Shown: positions 24,446 to 30,415 of the stretch, one piece after another | Layout of the letters: the number at the start of each line of letters is the position of its first letter | Numbering within the stretch: the stretch's first letter is position 1 | Assembly (NCBI GenBank): GCA_934667815.1 | Contig: CAKUMO010000030.1 | Coordinates: 1 to 30,415 of the forward strand | Source: an uncultured Oscillospiraceae bacterium | GTDB lineage: Bacteria > Bacillota > Clostridia > Oscillospirales > Oscillospiraceae | Reading direction: 5' to 3' | DNA length: 30,415 bases | Program-made: the position numbers and the translations under genes | The notes under the pieces: generated by a model | Database searches by the model: none | What the model was told of the DNA's origin: nothing | What the model saw: the letters and a program-made list of their open reading frames with translations, nothing else

Positions 24446-24537
24446 GCATCTGCAGAGGCGGTCGTGTGGAGCTGCTGGTGCAGGCCGAATACCGGCGCAG
24501 CGGCAGCTTCCCGCAAAAGGAGTATCTGTATTATTAA
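24442..24537 (+). CDS. Possible 31-residue coupled small ORF after the SWIM gene
   Basis: The ATG at 24442 overlaps the SWIM stop codon by four bases. The frame encodes 31 residues beginning MSICRGGRVELLVQ and ending KEYLYY, then TAA. No family was recognised and no separate ribosome site exists, so it would rely on coupling. It could equally be the decayed end of a once longer gene or a chance frame. Confidence 0.25.
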   Translation: MSICRGGRVELLVQAEYRRSGSFPQKEYLYY

Positions 24538-24645
24538 CGGTTGCCCCCTGCGCAGCCGTTTCGACCGCCGGCGATGGTATCTCCGTTTCACGCCACAGGC
24601 CCAATGTCATTGCACCGTAATTTCTCCGGCAGGCAAATAATAAAG

Positions 24646-24681
24646 CTGTGGCGCACTTCTTCGCAAAGAAGTGCGCCACAG
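24646..24681 (-). terminator. Hairpin after the zinc-ribbon operon, part of a repeat-like element
   Basis: A perfect 16-bp stem (24646-24661 with 24666-24681) and a 4-base loop. It lies downstream of the zinc-ribbon gene that ends at 24718; on the minus strand CTTTATTATTT follows. With the adjoining bases to 24720 it shares motifs with the hairpin cluster at the window's right end. The rest of the gap 24538-24645 shows nothing recognisable. Confidence 0.65.
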
Positions 24682-24717
24682 GCAGCTTATCAAATATTTT
24701 AATATTATTTTGCAATT

Positions 24718-25233
24718 TTAGATCTGGGAAAGCACCCAGCCAAAGCCAGAGATCAGGACAAAGAACAGCACCAGCACGAGCACCGAGAACACAAGTCCGA
24801 TGATTGCAAGCACCTTGGTACGCTTTCTCTTGCAGACGCCGACAATACTCAGGATCAAGCCGATAAAGGCCAGAATGAACGCGATAATCAGCAGGACAAT
24901 CGCCAAAACGGCCATGACCGGTCCTGCCTGGAAAAACACATAGGCCAAAGTCGTAAAAATCAGAGCGATCAGGCCGAGCACAAAACCCGCCGTGCCGATG
25001 CCGTTACCGGTGTTCACAGGCGCAGACGGCTGCTGATAGACGGGCTGCTGATAGACCGGCTGCTGGTACACAGGCGGTTGATAAGCAGGCTGCTGCGGTA
25101 CGGGCTGCGGAGCGGGCTGCTGCGGTACAGGCTGCACTGGCTTCGGCGTGAGCGGAGTGCCGCAGTTCGGGCAGAACGCCGCGCCGGTATCGTCGATGGT
25201 ACTGTTACAGTTCGGGCATTGGATCATTGCCAT
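24718..25233 (-). CDS. Zinc-ribbon, Pro/Gln-rich, multi-span membrane protein (paralogue 1)
   Basis: A 171-residue protein. The N-terminal zinc ribbon has Cys6, Cys9, Cys21 and Cys24 (CPNC and CPNC). A linker of about 50 residues is proline/glutamine-rich with three VYQQP repeats. Three hydrophobic segments follow (about 80-102, 105-134, 142-167), with the loop KRKRTK. Proteins of this build are common in Firmicutes and mostly uncharacterised; the ribbon would lie in the cytoplasm. GAGGGA lies 6-7 bases before the ATG. It has its own promoter although it follows two paralogues on the same strand. Confidence 0.85.
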   Translation of the reverse strand: MAMIQCPNCNSTIDDTGAAFCPNCGTPLTPKPVQPVPQQPAPQPVPQQPAYQPPVYQQPVYQQPVYQQPSAPVNTGNGIGTAGFVLGLIALIFTTLAYVFFQAGPVMAVLAIVLLIIAFILAFIGLILSIVGVCKRKRTKVLAIIGLVFSVLVLVLFFVLISGFGWVLSQI

Positions 25234-25277
25234 AGTAATTCCCTCTCTTCCTTTTTCTGAGGTTCTCCTCTGGGATT

Positions 25278-25306
25278 ATTTTACAGGTTTCTCCGCTCCG
25301 TGTCAA
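25278..25306 (-). promoter_or_regulatory. Sigma-A promoter of zinc-ribbon paralogue 1
   Basis: Minus strand TTGACA (25306-25301), 17 bases, TAAAAT (25283-25278), about 45 bases before the ATG. Confidence 0.8.
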
Positions 25307-25313
25307 GCGTTTT

Positions 25314-25886
25314 TCAGGCAATCTGCGCCGTGGCAACGGAATAGGCCAGAAAAACGACCATCACCGCCGCCGAGAAGATCAGCGCCAGCAGCGCGAAAAC
25401 GCGCTTGGTGCAGGATTTTTTGCATGTTGAGACAATGCCGAGCACCAGTCCGGGGATCGCCAAGATAAAGAATATCTCCAGACTTGGCTCAAAAGCCCCA
25501 TAACGCACAAACTGAAGCATGCTCATCAGCAGCTCCATGAGCATTCCGGCCAGCGCAAGCGTTCCAAACACGAAGCCCGTGATCGCACCGCCGTTCTTTG
25601 GACGCGGCGCCGGCTGACAGACATAAACGATCTGCTGCACGCCCTGCGGCGGCTGCGGAAACGGCTGTCCGGGCTGAACGAACTGATAAACCGGCTGCAC
25701 AGGCTGCTGCACCGGCGGCTCCTGAACGGGTGGCTGCGCAGTCACCGGCGTTTCCGGCATAGGCTGCTCCTCCTGCGGCACAGGCTGCGGAACCGGCTCT
25801 GGCGCGGCCAGCGGCGTGCCGCAGTTCGGGCAGAAGGCATTGCGCTCGTCATCAACGAGATCTTTACATTTCGGGCATTGCATCAT
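25314..25886 (-). CDS. Zinc-ribbon, Pro/Gln-rich, membrane protein (paralogue 2)
   Basis: A 190-residue paralogue of the gene ending at 24718. The zinc ribbon uses Cys4, Cys7, Cys19 and Cys22. A long Pro/Gln/Val linker (27-95) follows. The C-terminal part has three hydrophobic segments, GAITGFVFGTLALAGMLMEL, IFFILAIPGLVLGIVS and VFALLALIFSAAVMVVFLAY. AGGAGGGG lies 6-8 bases before the ATG. It is 15 bases downstream of the frameshifted paralogue, so both share the promoter at 26343-26372. Function is unknown. Confidence 0.85.
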   Translation of the reverse strand: MMQCPKCKDLVDDERNAFCPNCGTPLAAPEPVPQPVPQEEQPMPETPVTAQPPVQEPPVQQPVQPVYQFVQPGQPFPQPPQGVQQIVYVCQPAPRPKNGGAITGFVFGTLALAGMLMELLMSMLQFVRYGAFEPSLEIFFILAIPGLVLGIVSTCKKSCTKRVFALLALIFSAAVMVVFLAYSVATAQIA

Positions 25887-25901
25887 GGATGTCCCCTCCT
25901 G

Positions 25902-26307
25902 TTATCTGAAAAGTGCCGCGGCAATGCAGAGCACATGCACCGTTGCGGAAAGCACCAAGCCCACGATCGCAATGGCCTTTTTCGGCATCTTGCGGCCCAC
26001 AGCGACACAACTGCAAATCACGCCGGGAATGGACAGAATCGCTGCAAGCGGCAGGTCGCTGCCCGACATGCGCACGATCAGCTCGGTAAGTGTCCCGACG
26101 TGCGGCGCCCCCTTCACCGTGCTGTAAAGCAGAAGAAGCATGGCCAAAATTTACCAACCCCGTAACCGCCGCGCCGTAAGCCGGACGGCTTGCCTTCGGC
26201 GTGCTCACGGCCTGCGGCGCGCTCAAAACCGTTCCGCAGAAGGGGCAAATGTTCCCCGTGGAAACATCGATCACGTTTTTACACCTCGGACATTGCAGCA
26301 TAGGCAT
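25902..26307 (-). pseudogene. Frameshifted zinc-ribbon membrane protein (paralogue 3)
   Basis: The reading starting at the ATG at 26307 gives a zinc ribbon with Cys6, Cys9, Cys21 and Cys24, a short linker and AAVTGLVN, which matches the GAITGFVF of paralogue 2. It then leaves the hydrophobic frame. The hydrophobic remainder (MLLLLYSTVKGAP through AIAIVGLVLSATVHVLCIAAALFR) continues in another frame to 25902. Removing one base from the four-A run at 26146-26149 (TTTT on the coding strand) joins them cleanly. It is either a recent pseudogene, a phase-variable run or a sequencing error. GAGGG precedes the start and the promoter is intact. Confidence 0.8.
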
Positions 26308-26342
26308 CGCGCAGCCCTCATTTCCTTTTGGTTCTGATTGAT

Positions 26343-26372
26343 ATTATAGCATAAAGTGATTTTTACTGTCAA
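26343..26372 (-). promoter_or_regulatory. Sigma-A promoter of zinc-ribbon paralogues 3 and 2
   Basis: Minus strand TTGACA (26372-26367), 18 bases, TATAAT (26348-26343) with an upstream TGC extension, about 36 bases before the ATG. Confidence 0.82.
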
Positions 26373-26385
26373 TGCCCTGCAATGG

Positions 26386-26435
26386 AAAACGCCGTCTGCG
26401 GCGCAGAGGAAAGCTCTGTCCGAAAGCGGCGTTTT
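26386..26435 (-). terminator. Terminator after the PAP2-like gene
   Basis: The outer arms AAAACGCCG (26386-26394) and CGGCGTTTT (26427-26435) enclose a smaller CAGAG/CTCTG hairpin. On the minus strand the stem ends in TTTT. It lies 41 bases beyond the PAP2-like stop and just before the zinc-ribbon promoter. Confidence 0.65.
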
Positions 26436-26476
26436 TCACTTGCAAAGTACGGGTTTTCCGATTATAATATAAGTGA

Positions 26477-27058
26477 TTATGCTAAAAACTGTGCGCGGCA
26501 GATCAGCATTGCCAGCACCGGAATGACCGAGCCGACCAGAAGCTGCGTGGCCGTGTGCCGCTTGAGCTTCACACTCGACCAGATGACGGGCGTCAGGAGC
26601 AGATAGCCGAACAGAAACCACGGGCAGACGAACACGGACAGCATTGCCACCGGGCCGGAGCAGCCGCAGGCATGGCCGCTGGCCTTGTAGTGCAGGAGCG
26701 TGCAGACCGCAAGCGTGACACCGGAAATCAGGTAGGTGCCGAACAGCACCTTTTCCACGGCCGCGCCGCCGCCCAGAACCGCATAGAGAAAGCCGCCGAT
26801 GTAGCCGAGAACAGAAAAGGCAATGGCCAGATTCCGCTGACCGTCGCGTCCCTTTTTGCGCAGCGGCGGAATGAGCGCCGCAACGGGATAGGCCAGCACG
26901 GGCAGCACCGTCAGAAAGAAGATCGCGGCCAGATAATGTCTGAGCGAGGCAAACGCACCGTTCAGCAGGAAATACAGAAGCGTGCATAAAATAAAGGCAA
27001 AGACCGGCGCCGTCGTCAGGACGCGGATCGCCTTGGCAAATTTTTCCTTGAACTTCAT
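26477..27058 (-). CDS. PAP2-like integral membrane protein
   Basis: A 193-residue protein with about six hydrophobic segments. HYKASGHACGCSGPVAML (Lys125, Ser127, His129) and SSVKLKRHTATQLLVG (His168) resemble the SGH and RxxxxxHxxxQ motifs of divergent membrane phosphatases in the PAP2 superfamily. These remove phosphate from lipids such as undecaprenyl pyrophosphate or phosphatidic acid. The usual KxxxxxxRP motif is not evident, so enzyme activity is uncertain. The start is the ATG at 27058 with GGGAGGG 6 bases upstream; the frame runs 20 codons further without a site. It stands alone, divergent from the XRE regulator. Confidence 0.65.
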   Translation of the reverse strand: MKFKEKFAKAIRVLTTAPVFAFILCTLLYFLLNGAFASLRHYLAAIFFLTVLPVLAYPVAALIPPLRKKGRDGQRNLAIAFSVLGYIGGFLYAVLGGGAAVEKVLFGTYLISGVTLAVCTLLHYKASGHACGCSGPVAMLSVFVCPWFLFGYLLLTPVIWSSVKLKRHTATQLLVGSVIPVLAMLICRAQFLA

Positions 27059-27089
27059 GAGAGACCCTCCCGTCGATTTCGTTGCCCTC

Positions 27090-27118
27090 ATGATACCGCG
27101 CCGAACGTTAAAAGTCAC
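27090..27118 (-). promoter_or_regulatory. Candidate sigma-A promoter of the PAP2-like gene
   Basis: Minus strand GTGACT (27118-27113), 17 bases, TATCAT (27095-27090), about 32 bases before the ATG. Both boxes are imperfect. Confidence 0.5.
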
Positions 27119-27161
27119 GCTACCCTCCCGAGTACGCGCTCCACATGCGCGGGAGAGGGCG

Positions 27162-27202
27162 TCTACCGGCGATAGATTTGGACTCTACCGGCAGTAGAGT
27201 CC
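27162..27202. promoter_or_regulatory. Tandem operator-like palindromes upstream of the XRE gene
   Basis: TCTACCGGCGATAGA (27162-27176) and TCTACCGGCAGTAGA (27184-27198) are near-identical partial palindromes 22 bases apart, about two helical turns. The second extends to a perfect 9-bp inverted repeat (27180-27188 with 27194-27202). They lie between the divergent PAP2-like and XRE genes, where a regulator would bind. No clear plus-strand promoter was found beside them. Confidence 0.6.
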
Positions 27203-27254
27203 TTGAGCCGCAAGGCTTTCCGCCACATTGAGCAGAAGAATGGAGAATCATACT

Positions 27255-27869
27255 ATGTTTGAAAGCGAAGAAGCTCTGCGCAAACGCATCGCAGAGAACA
27301 TCACCTACTACCGCAAGCAAAACGGCGATACGCAGGCTGGCCTTGCGGAAAAACTGAATTACTCGGACAAGTCCGTTTCCAAATGGGAACGCGGCGAGGG
27401 CACGCCGGATGTGTATATTCTCGCCCAGATTGCGGATCTTTATGACATCACGGTGCAGGATCTTCTGCGTGAAAAGAAGGTACCCAAGACGCGCACGAAG
27501 CATCTGCTCATCACGCTCATGGCCATCGGTCTTGTATGGCTGGTAATGACGGTGCTGTTCTGCTGCGCACGCATTTTCAATGTGCTGCCGGATTACGCAT
27601 GGCTGCTGTTCATCTATGGGCTGCCTGTCATGGGCATCGTGTGTCAGGTATTTTCCGTGCTGTGGTGGGGCCGTATTGCACAGCTTCTGTCCTGTTCGCT
27701 CATCGTCTGGGGCATTGGGCTGAGTCTGGTTCTGAGTATCCATCAGGATTCGGTGATCCTGCTCTTTGCCATCTGTGCGGTGGTCGAGGTGCTCGTAATT
27801 CTGTTCTACCTTCTGAAAATCTCCTCCCGCTGGCGCGAACTGCGGGAGAAGCGAAAAAAGGACGCTTGA
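27255..27869 (+). CDS. XRE-family regulator with membrane domain
   Basis: A 204-residue protein. Residues 9-72 form an XRE helix-turn-helix (RIAENITYYRKQNG, TQAGLAEKLNYSDKSVSKWE, TPDVYILAQIADLYDITVQDLL). The remainder has about four transmembrane segments (83-107, 113-135, 138-160, 167-188), so the DNA-binding domain would be tethered to the membrane. Regulators of this build are frequent in Clostridia and often sense envelope stress. The start chosen is the ATG at 27255, with GGAGA 8 bases upstream; an ATG at 27240 would add five residues. It is 19 bases before the GT-C gene and likely co-transcribed with it. Confidence 0.85.
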   Translation: MFESEEALRKRIAENITYYRKQNGDTQAGLAEKLNYSDKSVSKWERGEGTPDVYILAQIADLYDITVQDLLREKKVPKTRTKHLLITLMAIGLVWLVMTVLFCCARIFNVLPDYAWLLFIYGLPVMGIVCQVFSVLWWGRIAQLLSCSLIVWGIGLSLVLSIHQDSVILLFAICAVVEVLVILFYLLKISSRWRELREKRKKDA

Positions 27870-27888
27870 CCGTGAAAGGAGCACATAT

Positions 27889-29304
27889 TTGAAAAAGACC
27901 TACAACTTCCTGACCGCGCTCTTTGCCGTCTGCTTTTTGCTGCTCGCAGCGGCCATCGTCCTGCAAAGCGGCGCAGCACTGGCTGCGGCCGCGTGCGTTC
28001 TGCTCGTCTGGCTTGTCTATCGGCATCCAGTCAAAAAATTCGCGTTCTGGCTGTTCGTCTGCAGCTTTCTTTTGCAGCTTGCCGTACTTATGACGGTGCA
28101 CACCCCCGTTATCTCCGACTTTGCCGAGCAACTGCAAGCCGCGCGCAAGCTGCGCGAGGGTGCCATGCCCTATCAGATCAGCACCTATTTTCGCATCTGG
28201 CCGTATCAGACGGGCTTTGTTCTCTGGGAGGCGCTGTGGCTGTCGATCTGGGACGATCCGATGTGTCTCAAGCTCGTGCATGCGCTGTTGTCCTCTGGCA
28301 CACTTTGTCTCGTCTACCGTTGGCTGCTCGAACGCGTGCGCAAGCCTGCTGCGCAGGCCGCTGCGGGACTGCTTGCGGTTTTTCCCGCATATTTCACGCT
28401 CAGCCTCGTGCTGACCAATCAAATGGCGGGGGCTTTTTTCATCGTTCTGGCCGTATGGCTCCTGACCTGCTGCGATGCAGACCGTCTGCGCTTCTGGCGC
28501 TGGCCGCTTGCGGGGCTATCGCTCTTTGTCAGTGAGCTGCTGCGGCCTGAGGCCATTGTTCTTGTCCTGGTTGTCGCGATCTGGTCGGTTTTCTCACTTC
28601 TTCGCACACCAAAGGCTTGGAAGCGCCTGGTCATCGGGCTTCTGGCGCTGTGCGCGGTCTATTTTGGATGCCAAAAGGGCGCGGACGCGCTCTTTCGTGC
28701 GACGGGCTTCAGTCCTTGGGGACTGAGTAATCCGCTGCCGGAATGGAAACTCGTGGCCGGGCTGAATCCGGATACCGGTGGGCAGTGGAATCTGGACCGC
28801 TACGAGCTTTTAGAGGCAACCTTTGACGAAGACTACATTCCCACGGAGGAAACGCACCGTCTTGCGCGCGAGCTGATTCGCGAGGAGCTGAAGCTCTCTC
28901 CGCGCGGCTGGCTCAGCCTGCTGCACAAAAAGCTCTCGAACCTCTGGTATTATCAAAACACCTATTGGCCCTTCCTGCACACGCAGGACGGAACCTATGC
29001 CCGCACGCTGCTCTATCGGCTTGTGGAAGAAGCCGAGCGGCTGATGTTCTACCTTGCGCTTGCACTGGCAGCACTCGGCCTGAAAAAACGGCGAGAACCG
29101 TCGGAGCTGCTGCCATATTTTGTTGTGTTCGCGCTGGGCTGTGCGTTTCTGGTCATCGAGGTTCAGCCGCGTTATGCGTATCTGCCACAGATTTTCTTCT
29201 TTATGGCCGCAGGCTTCGGGCTTGACCGGCTGTTTGGACTGCTGGAAAGCAAAGGAGGCCGCCATGCAACCGACCGTCTATCTGGCGATTCCCTGTTACA
29301 ATGA
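27889..29304 (+). CDS. GT-C (PMT/GT39-like) membrane glycosyltransferase
   Basis: A 471-residue polytopic membrane protein with about ten hydrophobic segments. The first extracytoplasmic loop has TPVISDFAEQLQAARKLREG, where the Asp after Ser fits the catalytic acidic position of GT-C enzymes that use polyprenyl-phosphate sugars. RPEAIVLVLVV and RYAYLPQIFFFMAAGFGLDR are further family-like segments. The acceptor is unknown. The start is a TTG at 27889, set by AAAGGAG 8 bases upstream. No ATG fits. It overlaps the next glycosyltransferase by 41 bases. That neighbour probably makes the lipid-linked sugar donor. Confidence 0.8.
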   Translation: MKKTYNFLTALFAVCFLLLAAAIVLQSGAALAAAACVLLVWLVYRHPVKKFAFWLFVCSFLLQLAVLMTVHTPVISDFAEQLQAARKLREGAMPYQISTYFRIWPYQTGFVLWEALWLSIWDDPMCLKLVHALLSSGTLCLVYRWLLERVRKPAAQAAAGLLAVFPAYFTLSLVLTNQMAGAFFIVLAVWLLTCCDADRLRFWRWPLAGLSLFVSELLRPEAIVLVLVVAIWSVFSLLRTPKAWKRLVIGLLALCAVYFGCQKGADALFRATGFSPWGLSNPLPEWKLVAGLNPDTGGQWNLDRYELLEATFDEDYIPTEETHRLARELIREELKLSPRGWLSLLHKKLSNLWYYQNTYWPFLHTQDGTYARTLLYRLVEEAERLMFYLALALAALGLKKRREPSELLPYFVVFALGCAFLVIEVQPRYAYLPQIFFFMAAGFGLDRLFGLLESKGGRHATDRLSGDSLLQ

Positions 29305-30217
29305 AGAAGCGGCGCTGCCCGAGACCGCACGCCGCCTGCAAGAGAAATTTTCTGCTTTGGAGGCCTCCGGCACGATCTCACCGCAAAGCCGCATCTGCTT
29401 CATAGACGACGGCTCCACGGACGACACTTGGCCGCTCATCGAAGCGCTCCACCGCGAAAACCACACATTTTCCGGTCTGAAGCTCTCGCGCAACCGCGGT
29501 CACCAAAACGCGCTGTTGTGCGGTCTTTTGACCCTCCGCGACCGCGCCGACTGCGTGATCTCCATGGATGCCGACTTGCAGGACGATGTGAATGCCATCG
29601 ACGAGATGCTGCAAAAATTTTCCGAGGGCTGCGACGTTGTCTATGGCGTGCGTCTAGACCGTGAGACCGACAGCGCTCTCAAGCGCTTCACTGCCGAGGG
29701 GTATTACCGTCTGCTGCGGCGCATGGGCGCGGAGGTCGTGTTCAACCATGCGGATTTCCGACTGCTCAGCCGCCGGGCCTTGCAGTCGCTGGCAGAATAC
29801 GGCGAGGTCAATGTCTATCTGCGCGGCCTTGTTCCCCTGCTGGGTTATCAAAGCGGCACGGTCTATTACGCCCGCTCCAGACGCATCGCCGGAAAGAGCA
29901 AATATTCGCTCAAAAAGATGCTCGCGCTGGCGTGGGAAGGCATCACCTCTCTGTCACTGAAGCCCATCCGTATCGTCACGGCCGCGGGCGCACTGGTCAC
30001 GCTTGTAGGGCTGGTGCTGTTTTTGATACTGCTCATCCGCCTGTGTGCCGGGCTGGCGCAGCCCGCGTGGGGGCTGCCCGTTGCATCCGTGTGGACGGTC
30101 GGCGGCTTGCAGCTTCTTGCTGCGGGTGTGGTCGGAGAATACGTCGGCAAGACCTATCAGGAATCCAAGCACCGCCCGCGCTACTTTCTCGAGCGTGAGC
30201 TGGACGACCAGGAATAA
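29264..30217 (+). CDS. GT2 polyprenyl-phosphate glycosyltransferase (GtrB/DPM1-like)
   Basis: A 317-residue enzyme that transfers a sugar from a nucleotide donor to polyprenyl phosphate at the inner face of the membrane. The GT-A domain shows LAIPCYNEEAALPET, FIDDGSTDDTW, LSRNRGHQNALLCGL and MDADLQDD (metal-binding acidic residues). Two transmembrane helices near the C-terminus (about 236-263 and 272-294) match the GtrB/YkoT arrangement. The start is the ATG at 29264 with AAAGGAGG 5 bases upstream; the open frame is longer but unsupported. It overlaps the GT-C gene and closes the operon before a cluster of hairpins. Confidence 0.92.
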   Translation: MQPTVYLAIPCYNEEAALPETARRLQEKFSALEASGTISPQSRICFIDDGSTDDTWPLIEALHRENHTFSGLKLSRNRGHQNALLCGLLTLRDRADCVISMDADLQDDVNAIDEMLQKFSEGCDVVYGVRLDRETDSALKRFTAEGYYRLLRRMGAEVVFNHADFRLLSRRALQSLAEYGEVNVYLRGLVPLLGYQSGTVYYARSRRIAGKSKYSLKKMLALAWEGITSLSLKPIRIVTAAGALVTLVGLVLFLILLIRLCAGLAQPAWGLPVASVWTVGGLQLLAAGVVGEYVGKTYQESKHRPRYFLERELDDQE

Positions 30218-30225
30218 ACACAACG

Positions 30226-30255
30226 AATCCCCTGCCGGGTTCCCGGCAGGGGATT
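30226..30255 (+). terminator. Hairpin 1 after the glycosyltransferase operon
   Basis: AATCCCCTGCCGGG and its exact complement (30226-30239 with 30242-30255). It is 8 bases after the stop codon, strong and GC-rich. Only a weak T run follows, so termination is likely shared with the next hairpins. Confidence 0.65.
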
Positions 30256-30394
30256 GCAGCTTGTCAAAAAGTCCAAAGGGACTTTTTGACAAGCTGCCTG
30301 CAAAATTGCAAAATATAAATTTGTTTATATTTTGCAATTTTGGCCGCTGCGGCGGGTTATTGAACGCGAAAGGGAACCCTGACGGTTCCCTTTC
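30256..30394. repeat. Three further perfect hairpins in tandem (repeat-like cluster)
   Basis: Hairpin 2 is 19 bp (30256-30274 with 30279-30297) and abuts hairpin 1. Hairpin 3 is 19 bp and AT-rich (30301-30319 with 30324-30342). Hairpin 4 is 11 bp (30368-30378 with 30384-30394). A small GCCGC/GCGGC repeat lies between 3 and 4. Nothing codes here. Parts of hairpins 2 and 3 recur near 24682-24720. Confidence 0.75.
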
Positions 30395-30415
30395 ATACTA
30401 GAATTTCATGAAAAG

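Noticed and set aside
27121..27159. Imperfect CCCTCCCG/CGGGAGAGGG inverted repeat as a terminator
   Set aside because: It has a bulged stem, no T run and lies between divergent promoters rather than after a gene.

Overview
The window reads as chromosomal DNA of a spore-forming Clostridia bacterium, most likely an Oscillospirales/Oscillospiraceae-type organism. The reasons are strong Shine-Dalgarno sites before almost every gene, textbook TTGACA-N17-TATAAT promoters, a short primary sigma factor, pdaA (spore-cortex muramic lactam), ylxM-ffh-rpsP-khpA order, RecD2 rather than RecBCD, a CBS-containing family II pyrophosphatase, and GC-rich coding. The taxonomic call is inference from gene content; no rRNA is present. 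No prophage, insertion sequence, CRISPR array or recognisable defence island was seen.

Layout. 1-294: tRNA-Pro(UGG) on the minus strand with its terminator, divergent from trmB. 295-3541: trmB overlapping icd, then the primary sigma factor gene with its own promoter and a bidirectional terminator. 3568-6995 (minus): a three-gene unit of a nucleotidyltransferase, an AraC-type regulator and a membrane protein with a putative permuted papain-like domain. 7017-8727: CBS/DRTGG-type pyrophosphatase. 8738-9756 (minus): pdaA and a very cysteine-rich small protein. 9835-12183: ylxM-ffh-rpsP-khpA, the signal-recognition-particle/ribosome operon. 12195-13148 (minus): YhaM-type exoribonuclease. 13231-14518: Nudix hydrolase and a small kinase-fold protein, each with its own promoter.

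14557-20703 (minus): one five-gene run read as unknown membrane protein, recD2, comF, mreB, then a large membrane-anchored polysaccharide deacetylase; the first four are overlapping or nearly touching. 20726-23263 (minus): two lipoproteins, a GtrA-family membrane protein and a CPBP-type membrane protease, ending in a strong hairpin. 23196-24445: DUF1294 membrane protein and a SWIM zinc-finger protein. 24646-26372 (minus): three paralogous zinc-ribbon/transmembrane proteins, the first of them frameshifted. 26386-27118 (minus): a PAP2-like membrane protein. 27162-30217: a pair of operator-like repeats, a membrane-bound XRE regulator, a GT-C glycosyltransferase with a TTG start and a GtrB-like polyprenyl-phosphate glycosyltransferase. 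30226-30394: a stack of four perfect hairpins ending the window.

Most of the window is core metabolism and information processing. The less ordinary parts are the envelope-related genes (two deacetylases, GtrA, GtrB-like and GT-C proteins, PAP2-like protein, lipoproteins), the zinc-ribbon trio, the cysteine-rich protein beside pdaA, the tandem operator sites before the XRE gene, and the hairpin clusters. No single locus makes a convincing new defence or mobile system; the best candidates for undescribed biology are listed as findings.
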